NCBI GenBank assembly: GCA_041071465.1 | Contig: CP163498.1 | Span: 124,001-188,000, forward strand | Length of the DNA: 64,000 bases | Origin: Pseudomonas putida | Lineage (GTDB): Bacteria > Pseudomonadota > Gammaproteobacteria > Pseudomonadales > Pseudomonadaceae | Direction: 5' to 3' | Part shown: piece by piece, positions 48,628 through 56,171 of the stretch | Layout: each line of letters begins with the position of its first letter | Position numbering within the stretch: the first letter of the stretch is position 1 | The notes under the pieces: model-generated | What the model was told of the DNA's origin: nothing | Databases searched by the model: none | Seen by the model: the letters and a program-made list of their open reading frames with translations, nothing else | Position numbers and translations under genes: made by a program

Positions 48628-49254
48628 ATGGATGTCATCTTCAGCATTTTCCTGGAAACCTTCGGCGAACCCATCGGCCAGCAACCCGTACCACCTGCCG
48701 CTGTCGATCATTACCAAGGCAAACTCCCCAATCGCCTCCTTGAATACTGGCAAGACCACGGCTGGTGCGGCTACGGCGGCGGCTTGTTCTGGCTTGTAAA
48801 TCCTCAGGAATACCAGGGTGTAGTGGCCTCTTGGTTGGCAGGTACGCACTTCGAAGCATGCGACACTTATCACCTCATCGCCCGCAGCGCTTTTGGCGAC
48901 CTGTACCTATGGGGTGAGAAAACCGGTTCGGTGCTGACCATCGCGGCCTACCATTCCCGTTACCTCGATGGCGCTCACAGCTCAGGCGACGAAGAACGGG
49001 ACAACAAGATCCACGGTTTGCTCATGTGGCTGATGACCGAGTGCGTCTACTTCGACGACCTGTTCGAACCTGCCAGGGAACGGCTCGGCACCCTGGGCTC
49101 AGACGAAATGTATGGCTTTGTCCCCGCCTTGATGCTGGGAGGCCCAGACAGCCTTGAGCGTCTTGAAAAGCTGAAGGCAGTGGAGCATCTGGTGCTGCTT
49201 TCCCAACTGAGCGAACTCGAACCCTATGAACTCACTGGCGAAGAAGATGAATAG
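48628..49254 (+). CDS. Tdi1-like immunity protein, intact copy
   Basis: A 208-residue cytoplasmic protein with a GAD-like N-terminal domain (about 1-100, HGWCGYGGGLFWLVNPQEYQ) and a Tdi1-type C-terminal domain (about 110-200, DEMYGFVPALMLGGPDSLE). Tdi proteins bind and neutralise Tde DNase effectors. Its frame is clean and its base composition matches the chromosome better than the first copy. With the toxin broken, it may be kept to protect against the same toxin from neighbours, or be a recent relic. Confidence 0.82.
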   Translation: MDVIFSIFLETFGEPIGQQPVPPAAVDHYQGKLPNRLLEYWQDHGWCGYGGGLFWLVNPQEYQGVVASWLAGTHFEACDTYHLIARSAFGDLYLWGEKTGSVLTIAAYHSRYLDGAHSSGDEERDNKIHGLLMWLMTECVYFDDLFEPARERLGTLGSDEMYGFVPALMLGGPDSLERLEKLKAVEHLVLLSQLSELEPYELTGEEDE

Positions 49255-49270
49255 CCTTTGACGAACGCAT

Positions 49271-49837
49271 TCAAGGGCGCACCGCATCCGGCCTATCGAC
49301 ATCCTGCAACACACCGGCATCCTGCACCTCTAGCCTGACGCAAACCGCTGGGTTGGCCTTGACCACCGAACGCGCCCCTTCATCACCCTTCAGCCGGGCA
49401 AGCGCCGGCCAGAAATCGCGCCCGAACAACACCGGATGGCCCTGTCGTCCAGCATGACAAGGCAGGACTATCGTTGACCCACTGGCCTCACGTGCAAGCA
49501 AATCCAGGGTCGCGGACGCCACCCAGGGCATATCACCCAACAGAATCGCTACTGCCTGCGCCTCGCTGTCAGCCAGCGAAGCGGCACCGGCCGCCAGGCT
49601 ATGGCCCATGCCCAATGTGAAATCCGGACTGGAGACCACCCTGCACCGCGCAGGCAACCCCAAGTCCACGCCTCGCTCCCCTTCACGCAACACCACCCGC
49701 ACATCATCGAACACTGCGCAGGCGCTCTCTACGCTGTGTACCAGCAAGCTTCGACCGTCAGCCAGCAGCGAACGGCGCTTGTCAGCGCCGAAACGCACAC
49801 TGCTGCCTGCCGCCAATACCAACGCAACCACGCTCAC
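49271..49837 (-). CDS. MobA-like molybdopterin nucleotidyltransferase
   Basis: A 188-residue NTP transferase-fold protein of the MobA/MocA group. The N-terminal motif is LVLAAGSSVRFGADKRRSLL and the metal-binding region is ILLGDMPWV. MocA-type enzymes add CMP to molybdopterin for xanthine-oxidase-family hydroxylases. The start is GTG 49837, which overlaps the XdhC-family stop (GTGA); the frame open to 49966 is not homologous. Its place after the hydroxylase genes supports the MocA role. Confidence 0.85.
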   Translation of the reverse strand: MSVVALVLAAGSSVRFGADKRRSLLADGRSLLVHSVESACAVFDDVRVVLREGERGVDLGLPARCRVVSSPDFTLGMGHSLAAGAASLADSEAQAVAILLGDMPWVASATLDLLAREASGSTIVLPCHAGRQGHPVLFGRDFWPALARLKGDEGARSVVKANPAVCVRLEVQDAGVLQDVDRPDAVRP

Positions 49838-50805
49838 AGCGCCGCCCGCTCGATGCCATTGCGCGCACGAAGGATATCGGCCAGTACCGCCAGGGCGATC
49901 TCGGCCGGGGTCTTGCTGCCCAGGTTCAGGCCAATCGGCGCATGGATGCGCGCCAGCTCGTCGCAACCCAGGCCACCAATTCGCTGCAAGCGTTCGCGAC
50001 GCTTGTCGGAGGTGGCCTTGGAGCCCATCACGCCGATGTAGAACGCTTCGGTCCGCACGGCTTCAAGCATGGCCAAGTCATCGATTTTTGGATCATGGGT
50101 CAATGCCACCACTGCCGTATCGGCATGGCAACCGCCATTGGCGATGAATTCCGACGGCAGCTCGCGGCGCACCTCTATGCCATTCAGCACTACGCCGTCG
50201 AGTACTTCGTCACGCGGCTCGCAAAGGATGACCTCAAAACCCAGCCCCCTGCCGAATTCGGCGCAAAAATGCGCCACGCTGGAATAGCCGGCCAGCAGCA
50301 GCCGCTGGGCGGCGCCGACACGCAAGCGCACCCGGGCATTTTCCCGTTCGACCCGTGGCCCCTGACTATGGTCATCGAGCAGCTGGCGGGTACCCGTTGG
50401 CAGGCTCACCTCACGCAGTACCCGGCGCTGGCCCAGCAGCGCACGTTCCAACTCACGCAGATGCGCCTGCACCTCGCATTCAACCGGCAGGTTCTCCACC
50501 AGTACTTCAAGCACACCGCCACACGGCAGGCGAACGCGCGAACGCGGGTCGCTGCCGTCGCCATAACGCACGATGGCAACCGGCTCCGGGAATTCCCCGA
50601 GGGCCACGCGTTCGAGAAAGTCGTCTTCGACACAGCCACCGGACAGCGAGCCCAGCCACTGGCCGCTGGCGTTCACCGCCAGCAGCGAACCCGGCGCACG
50701 CGGCGCCGAGCCGTAGGTGGCGAGCACCGTGCACAACCATACCCGCTGGCCGTTGCAGGACCACTGCAAAGCCTGACGGACCACCTGGAGATCGAGATGC
50801 TGCAC
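49834..50805 (-). CDS. XdhC-family molybdenum cofactor insertion protein
   Basis: A 323-residue protein. The N-terminal XdhC-CoxI domain has TYGSAPRAPGSLLAVNASGQW and SLSGGCVEDD. The C-terminal Rossmann domain has LLLAGYSSVAHFCAEFGRGLG, VVALTHDPKIDD, and YIGVMGSKATSDKRRERL. XdhC proteins bind, sulfurate and insert the cofactor into hydroxylases of the xanthine dehydrogenase family. It is 3 bases after the cytochrome gene, in the same operon. Confidence 0.92.
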   Translation of the reverse strand: MQHLDLQVVRQALQWSCNGQRVWLCTVLATYGSAPRAPGSLLAVNASGQWLGSLSGGCVEDDFLERVALGEFPEPVAIVRYGDGSDPRSRVRLPCGGVLEVLVENLPVECEVQAHLRELERALLGQRRVLREVSLPTGTRQLLDDHSQGPRVERENARVRLRVGAAQRLLLAGYSSVAHFCAEFGRGLGFEVILCEPRDEVLDGVVLNGIEVRRELPSEFIANGGCHADTAVVALTHDPKIDDLAMLEAVRTEAFYIGVMGSKATSDKRRERLQRIGGLGCDELARIHAPIGLNLGSKTPAEIALAVLADILRARNGIERAAL

Positions 50806-50808
50806 GCT

Positions 50809-52020
50809 TTACTCCGCCTTCAGCTCGGCGAGCTGCTGTACGTTCAGGTCGCCGGGCAATCCACCCCAGGCCTGGCGCAGGTAGTTGACCATATCCGTCA
50901 CCTGTTGGTCATCAAGCTTGTCGGCAAAGCCCGGCATCGGCTGCATGCGCTCGAAGCCGGTGAACTGCTGTTCACGGATGCCCTCGAGGACCACCTTGAC
51001 CAGATTGCGCGAGTCGGCCTGGCGCAGCACGGTGTTGCCGCGCATGGCCACGGCGATGTGCGGCTTGCCCTCGCCGTCGATCCCATGGCAGCCGGCGCAG
51101 ACGTTCAGGTACTGCTGGTGGCCCCGCTTGGCACTGTCGCTCATCTGCTCCAGGGCAACGGCCTCGATAGCCTTGGCCGGCGGCGGCTGGTCACCCAGCA
51201 GGTAGGTGGCCATGGCCGCAAGGTCTGCATCTTCAAGGTGCTGGGTGCTGTGGTGCACCACCGGGAACATCTCGTTGAACATGCTGCCTTGGGCGCTGAT
51301 GCCGTGCTTGAGGAAGGTGGTCAGGTCCGGCTGGGTCCAGCCGCGCTCGGCCAGGTCCTGGGCCAGCAGGCTTGGCGCCAGGTAGCCACCCAGCAGGCCG
51401 CCGCTCAGGCGTTGGTCCTGCTGCAGCGCACCGATCGGGTTGCGCGGGGTATGGCATTCGCCACAATGGCCCATGACCTCGACCATGTACTGGCCGCGCT
51501 GCCAGGCCGGGCTTTTACCCTCGGTCGGCTGCAGTTGCACGCTCTTGCCATACAGCATGTTCCAGCCGCTGAGCCCCATGCGCACATTGAACGGGAAGCG
51601 CAACGCGGTCTGCGGTGCCGGGCGGTTGATCGGCGGTATGGTCATCAGGTAGGCGAGGATCGCGTCCGAGTCTTCACGCTTGATCAGGTGGTACGAGGTG
51701 TAAGGCATCGCAGGATAAAGGTTGGCGCCGTCCTTGCGCTTGCCCTCGGTGACTGCGGCGAAGAACTCGTCGGCGCTGTAGTTACCGATGCCGTACTGTT
51801 TGTCCGGGGTGATATTGCTGCCATAAATGGTGCCGAACGGCGAATGGATCGGCAAGCCGCCCGCATACGGCGCGCCGCCTTCGGCGGTATGGCAGGCCAT
51901 GCAGTCGGCCGCGCGGGCCAGGTATTCACCGCGCTTGACCTGCGCATCGTCGGCCGCCAAGGCAAACGAACTGACCGCCAACCCGAGGGCCAATGCCGAG
52001 GCGCTACGTACGAAGCCCAT
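50809..52020 (-). CDS. Triheme c-type cytochrome subunit
   Basis: A 403-residue periplasmic cytochrome. The start at 52020 gives the signal peptide MGFVRSASALALGLAVSSFA(LA). The three haem sites are CMACH (40-44), CGECH (about 190) and CAGCH (about 325), with axial-Met candidates such as GISAQGSMFNEM and RMQPMPGFADKL. It is the arrangement seen in gluconate and alcohol dehydrogenase cytochromes and should accept electrons from the 2Fe-2S subunit next to it. Confidence 0.92.
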   Translation of the reverse strand: MGFVRSASALALGLAVSSFALAADDAQVKRGEYLARAADCMACHTAEGGAPYAGGLPIHSPFGTIYGSNITPDKQYGIGNYSADEFFAAVTEGKRKDGANLYPAMPYTSYHLIKREDSDAILAYLMTIPPINRPAPQTALRFPFNVRMGLSGWNMLYGKSVQLQPTEGKSPAWQRGQYMVEVMGHCGECHTPRNPIGALQQDQRLSGGLLGGYLAPSLLAQDLAERGWTQPDLTTFLKHGISAQGSMFNEMFPVVHHSTQHLEDADLAAMATYLLGDQPPPAKAIEAVALEQMSDSAKRGHQQYLNVCAGCHGIDGEGKPHIAVAMRGNTVLRQADSRNLVKVVLEGIREQQFTGFERMQPMPGFADKLDDQQVTDMVNYLRQAWGGLPGDLNVQQLAELKAE

Positions 52021-52022
52021 GT

Positions 52023-52559
52023 TCAACCCTCCTTGACCAGGCCGAGATCGTTGAGCACCTTGCGGGTGGCATCGTAATAACGCACGTAGCCTGTGCAGCG
52101 GCAGATGTGGTGACCAAGGCTGGCCTCGATGCGGTCTTCCACTTCGCTCTTCTTCAGCGGCTGGCGCTGGGCCGTTTCCACCAGCACGGTTGCGGCGTTG
52201 ACGAAGCCTGGTGCGCAGTAGCTGCACTGGAAGGCGAACAGGTCGACGAACTTCTGCTGGATCGGGTTGAGCGTCAGGTTGCCGGCCTCGTCTTTTTTGG
52301 CATGGCCTTCGATGGTGCGAACCTTCTTGCCTTCGAAGTAATGCGCACCGGTGATGCAGGTGCGCACTTCTTCGCTGGTGCCGTCGGGGTTGTCGACGAT
52401 CACCACGCAGGCGTGGCAGATGCCCTGGCCGCAACCCAGGCGCGAGCCGGTGAGGTTCTGGTGTTCGTGCAGGTAGTCGATCATCGCCAGGTCCGCGGGG
52501 ACCTCGACCGGCCCGACCGGTTGACCGTTGAGCGTCAGTTGCAGTGGACGGTTAGCCAT
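52023..52559 (-). CDS. 2Fe-2S subunit of the molybdenum hydroxylase
   Basis: A 178-residue small subunit with two 2Fe-2S sites: the plant-ferredoxin-type GCGQGICHAC (with a further Cys in RTCITG) and the four-helix type QCSYCAPGFV plus HICRCTGY. The start at 52559 overlaps the end of the large-subunit gene by 8 bases. There is no signal peptide, so it is probably exported together with the Tat-bearing large subunit. Confidence 0.93.
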   Translation of the reverse strand: MANRPLQLTLNGQPVGPVEVPADLAMIDYLHEHQNLTGSRLGCGQGICHACVVIVDNPDGTSEEVRTCITGAHYFEGKKVRTIEGHAKKDEAGNLTLNPIQQKFVDLFAFQCSYCAPGFVNAATVLVETAQRQPLKKSEVEDRIEASLGHHICRCTGYVRYYDATRKVLNDLGLVKEG

Positions 52560-55383
52560 TGAGGGCCTCCTTGATACGGGCTGGGGTGATGGGGAGATCG
52601 CGCACGCGCTTGCCGATGGCATGCGCGACGGCATTGCCGATGGCACCGACGACCGGGATCATCACCACTTCGGCGATGCCCTTGGAGGGGTCGGTCGGTG
52701 ACAGCGGCGGGAGGATTTCGCTGGTCTGCTGCCACACCGCCACATCGCGCGCATGCGGCAGGCGGTAGCGGTTGAAGTTCCAGTCGCCCTCCCCGGGCCC
52801 ACCCTCGTACAACGGCATTTCTTCGGTCAGTGCATGGCCAATGCCCATGGCGATACCGCCTTCGAGCTGGCCCTTGACCAGTTCCGGCACCAGCACCCGG
52901 CCACACTCGACCCAACTGTGGTGGTTGAGCACCTGCGTCTCCAAGGTGCCTTTGTTGACCTTGACCTCGACGATGGTCGCCACCGGGCTGTAGTAGGTGA
53001 CCATGGCGTTGTTCAGCTGGGTGTCGGGGTAGGCCGCATTCTGCCGGTCGAGCAGGTGATAGCCATGGCTGCCCATCTGCGCCTTCTTGGCATTCACCGC
53101 ACCATCGCCGTACTTCACCGCCATGGCATCGAGCGGGAAGCGCTCGCGCACGCCATCGATGACAAAGTCGGCCTCGGCCCAGCTCCAGCGGTTGAAGCCG
53201 TGCACGCTCACGCCAGTAACCAGCCCCATGTCGTGGGCCTTCTGCGCCAGCTGGGCAAACGGAATCGGCGCCAGGCCGTTGCCGGTCAGCTCACCGTTGA
53301 CCCACACCGCATTTTCACGGCGCACCACCAGCGGGTTGGCCTGGCCGCCGTGCGGGCCCTGGCTCCAGATCGCCATGGCCGCCGGCCACAACCCATGATT
53401 GAACAGCACACGCGCCGCTTCGCGGGTGGCATGGCTGAAGTAGAACGCCGAGTTGGTCGCCGACGATGGCGACGCCAGCTTGCCGACCCAGCGCGGGTTG
53501 CGCAGCGCGGCGTCCTGCTCCGGCTGGCTGATCAGGTACGGGTTTCCGCTGGTGCTCAATTGCAGCTCTGGCCATTCGGTGACTGCAGTCTTCACCTCGT
53601 CGGCCGAACGGCCGAGGAAATCGCTGACCACCAAAGCCTGGGAGGTGGACATGCCGGTGCCCAGCTCGGTGCCGATATGGCGCAGGCTGATGCGGCCATC
53701 GGCGCTGAACTCGACACTGGCCATCGGCGCCTCGGAACCTGTGCCGAAGTCCTTCTGGCAGATGGCGAAGCCGACGCCGTACCAGTGGTCCGGGTCCTTG
53801 GCGTCCATCTGTTGCTTGCGTGCATCGCGGTTGCGCCACCACTCGTGCACAGCGGCCTTGTCGAGGATCTCGTACAGGCGCAGGGCGCCGGCCGGGACCG
53901 CACCCTGGGTGTTCTTCATGCCCGACTTCAGCGCGTTGGCGCGGCGCAGGTCGATGGCATCGACGCCCAGGCGGCCGGCGATCTCATCCACCATCATCTC
54001 GGTGGCCGCCATGCTCTGCAGGGTGCCGTAACCGCGCATGGAGCCGGCCTCGACGCCACGGGAATAGTAGGCGGTCACCGACAGGTCGTTCTGTGGCATG
54101 TAGTAGATCGACTGCGCTGCCGTGGCGCCCACGGCTGCCACCGACGGGCTGTAGTTGATGCGCCCGCCGCCGTCGCAGCTCATGTCGGCGCGGAAGATCT
54201 TGAAGCTGTTGTCCTTCTTGTCCACCGCCAGCTGGTAGCGGATATCGAAGGCATGGCGCTTGATACCGCTCTGGAACTGCTCGTAGCGGTCGTTGGCCAG
54301 GCGGATCGGCACGCCGGCGCCGTAAAGCGCAGCCACCGCGGCATAGAAGACGAAGATGTTGTTGTCTTTTGAGCCATAGCCCACGGTATAGCCCGGATGC
54401 ATGTTCAGCGTGTTCAGGGCAAAGCGCGACGGCTTGATCATGTGCACGCATTCCTGCGCCACTTCGAACGGGCACTGGGTGGCGACCACGAAGTGCAGCG
54501 TGCCCGTGGCCGGGTCATACCAGCCGTTACCGTTGTCCGGCTCCAGCGCGGCAGGTTCGATGGACGGCGTCTTGTAGCGCTCGTCGAACACCAGCCAGTC
54601 CTCGGGCGGGTTGTCCAGCTGCTCGGCCATGCGCTTGGCGTAGAACAACCCCTGCTCGGTCAGGTCGCCGTGCTGGTTGGGCTGCTTCGACCACACCGGC
54701 TTGCGGTTGAGAATGGTGGGGAACAGCATTGAGTTCTTCAGGCTGGAGAACTCATCGTCGTCGAACGGCGTGGCGCCGCCCACCCGCACGAAGCGGAAGC
54801 TGCCATAAGGGTCGCGCTGGTACAGCGGCGCCTGGGCACCGTAACGGATCGCCTGCTGATTGAACTGCAGCTTGCGCTTGGCCTGGCGGAAGCGCTCGAA
54901 GTCGTGCCAGATCAGGATCGCCACCGGGTGGCCGATGAACATCGGCACCTTGCCGGGCGGCAGCAGCGGGTCGGGCGAATGGGCCTCGGGCCAGGCAATG
55001 CCGTCCTGTTCGAGGTCGGCGGCTGTGACGATGCGGTCCGGCTGCAGGTCGGTGCCGAGCAGGCTGAGGTCATGCCCGGCATAGATACGATCAACCGTGG
55101 TGGCCTTGAGCAGCAGCGCATGGCCCTGCTGCGCGGGCCACCCGGGCATGTCCTTGGCGCGGATGTCGCGGGCGAACACTTTGTCGCCGCAGACCTTGGA
55201 CAAGGCATCGTTACGGAAACGCGCCTTGCCGTCGTGGTTCATCCACTTCTGCGGCGAAGTGGTAACGCGCTCCTCCATCAACGCGGCGAAGGCCTGGCTG
55301 CCAAGTGGCGCCATGGTCACGCCGACACCAGCGATCAGGCCGCCTTGCAGGAAGGCGCGCCGGGAAATATCACGGTTGGACAT
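52552..55383 (-). CDS. Molybdopterin-binding large subunit (xanthine dehydrogenase family)
   Basis: A 943-residue periplasmic hydroxylase with a Tat signal (SNRDISRRAFLQGGLIAGVG). The aldehyde oxidase/xanthine dehydrogenase fold includes ALLLKATTVDRIYAGHD in the hammerhead domain and the cofactor-binding GTELGTGMSTSQALVVSDF and GRVLVPELVKGQLEGGIAMG. The architecture is that of IorB-type or PaoABC-like aldehyde and heterocycle oxidoreductases. The substrate is unknown. First gene of a five-gene unit: large subunit, 2Fe-2S, cytochrome, XdhC, MobA-like. Confidence 0.9.
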   Translation of the reverse strand: MSNRDISRRAFLQGGLIAGVGVTMAPLGSQAFAALMEERVTTSPQKWMNHDGKARFRNDALSKVCGDKVFARDIRAKDMPGWPAQQGHALLLKATTVDRIYAGHDLSLLGTDLQPDRIVTAADLEQDGIAWPEAHSPDPLLPPGKVPMFIGHPVAILIWHDFERFRQAKRKLQFNQQAIRYGAQAPLYQRDPYGSFRFVRVGGATPFDDDEFSSLKNSMLFPTILNRKPVWSKQPNQHGDLTEQGLFYAKRMAEQLDNPPEDWLVFDERYKTPSIEPAALEPDNGNGWYDPATGTLHFVVATQCPFEVAQECVHMIKPSRFALNTLNMHPGYTVGYGSKDNNIFVFYAAVAALYGAGVPIRLANDRYEQFQSGIKRHAFDIRYQLAVDKKDNSFKIFRADMSCDGGGRINYSPSVAAVGATAAQSIYYMPQNDLSVTAYYSRGVEAGSMRGYGTLQSMAATEMMVDEIAGRLGVDAIDLRRANALKSGMKNTQGAVPAGALRLYEILDKAAVHEWWRNRDARKQQMDAKDPDHWYGVGFAICQKDFGTGSEAPMASVEFSADGRISLRHIGTELGTGMSTSQALVVSDFLGRSADEVKTAVTEWPELQLSTSGNPYLISQPEQDAALRNPRWVGKLASPSSATNSAFYFSHATREAARVLFNHGLWPAAMAIWSQGPHGGQANPLVVRRENAVWVNGELTGNGLAPIPFAQLAQKAHDMGLVTGVSVHGFNRWSWAEADFVIDGVRERFPLDAMAVKYGDGAVNAKKAQMGSHGYHLLDRQNAAYPDTQLNNAMVTYYSPVATIVEVKVNKGTLETQVLNHHSWVECGRVLVPELVKGQLEGGIAMGIGHALTEEMPLYEGGPGEGDWNFNRYRLPHARDVAVWQQTSEILPPLSPTDPSKGIAEVVMIPVVGAIGNAVAHAIGKRVRDLPITPARIKEALNG

Positions 55384-55554
55384 GCTTGATCCTCTGGGCA
55401 GTTGGGGCCTGCCCTTTCTTTTGATTCTTGGCCTGGCTTGATAAAAGCTGACCTTGGCGTCAACTTTACAGCAATTGGGTGGATATAGGCAAAGTCAAGC
55501 CGACAATGTGTCGCGGTGTGTATAGGGCAAGAGGCGGAATTCGCGCTTTGGCGG

Positions 55555-55938
55555 GTAGGTGTTTGACGGGAGATTTTCAGCGCCTGGTAGGTGTTCGCCG
55601 GGAGAGTTTCAGCGCCCGGTAGGTGTTCGCCGGGAGAGTTTCAGCGCCCGGTAGGTGTTCGCCGGGAGAGTTTCAGCGCCCGGTAGGTGTTCGCCGGGAG
55701 AGTTTCAGCGCCCGGTAGGTGTTCGCCGGGAGAGTTTCAGCGCCCGGTAGGTGTTCGCCGGGAGAGTTTCAGCGCCCGGTAGGTGTTCGCCGGGAGAGTT
55801 TCAGCGCCCGGTAGGTGTTCGCCGGGAGAGTTTCAGCGCCCGGTAGGTGTTCGCCGGGAGAGTTTCAGCGCCCGGTAGGTGTTCGCCGGGAGAGTTTCAG
55901 CGCCCGGTAGGTGTTCGCCGGGAGAGTTTCAGCGCCTG
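55555..55938. repeat. Twelve tandem 32-bp repeats
   Basis: Units start at 55555 and every 32 bases to 55907. The core is GTAGGTGTTCGCCGGGAGAG then TTTCAGCGCCCG. The first unit is diverged (GTTTGACGGGAGATTTT) and the second junction has CTG in place of CCG; the internal copies are identical as far as read. There are no variable spacers. Confidence 0.92.
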
Positions 55939-56003
55939 TGAGATCGAGCGCCGCGCGGGCGGCGCTCGATCTCACAGGCGCTGAAAATCTCCCGGCAAAC
56001 ACC
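55910..56003. repeat. Inverted repeat capping the tandem array
   Basis: Arms of 45 bases (55910-55954 and 55959-56003) are complementary except for about two mismatches, with a 4-base loop. The outer part of the right arm is an inverted copy of the 32-bp unit; the inner part is GAGATCGAGCGCCGC and its complement. Confidence 0.88.
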
Positions 56004-56171
56004 TCAAAATTCCAACGCCGCCCCCTCGAAAATCCAACAACGAAGACCCTGCAAATCCAGAACCAAACTCTTACTACTCCCTGACCACCCCAACCCCAAC
56101 ACCCGCGTTAACCTTCATTTAATCAACCCCAGCCAGCATGGCCCCATTCCCAGATCTGCCAAGGCGAAGAC

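Larger units (their letters stand above)
55384..56171. other. Intergenic region with 32-bp tandem array and large inverted repeat
   Basis: 788 bases without a credible gene, between two divergent operons. 55384-55554 is the upstream region of the hydroxylase operon. 55555-55938 is the tandem array. 55910-56003 is a near-palindrome. 56004-56171 is the AT-richer upstream region of dsbD. Confidence 0.75.

Noticed and set aside
55555..55938. CRISPR array
   Set aside because: The repeats are directly adjacent with a 32-base period and have no variable spacers. No cas genes are nearby.
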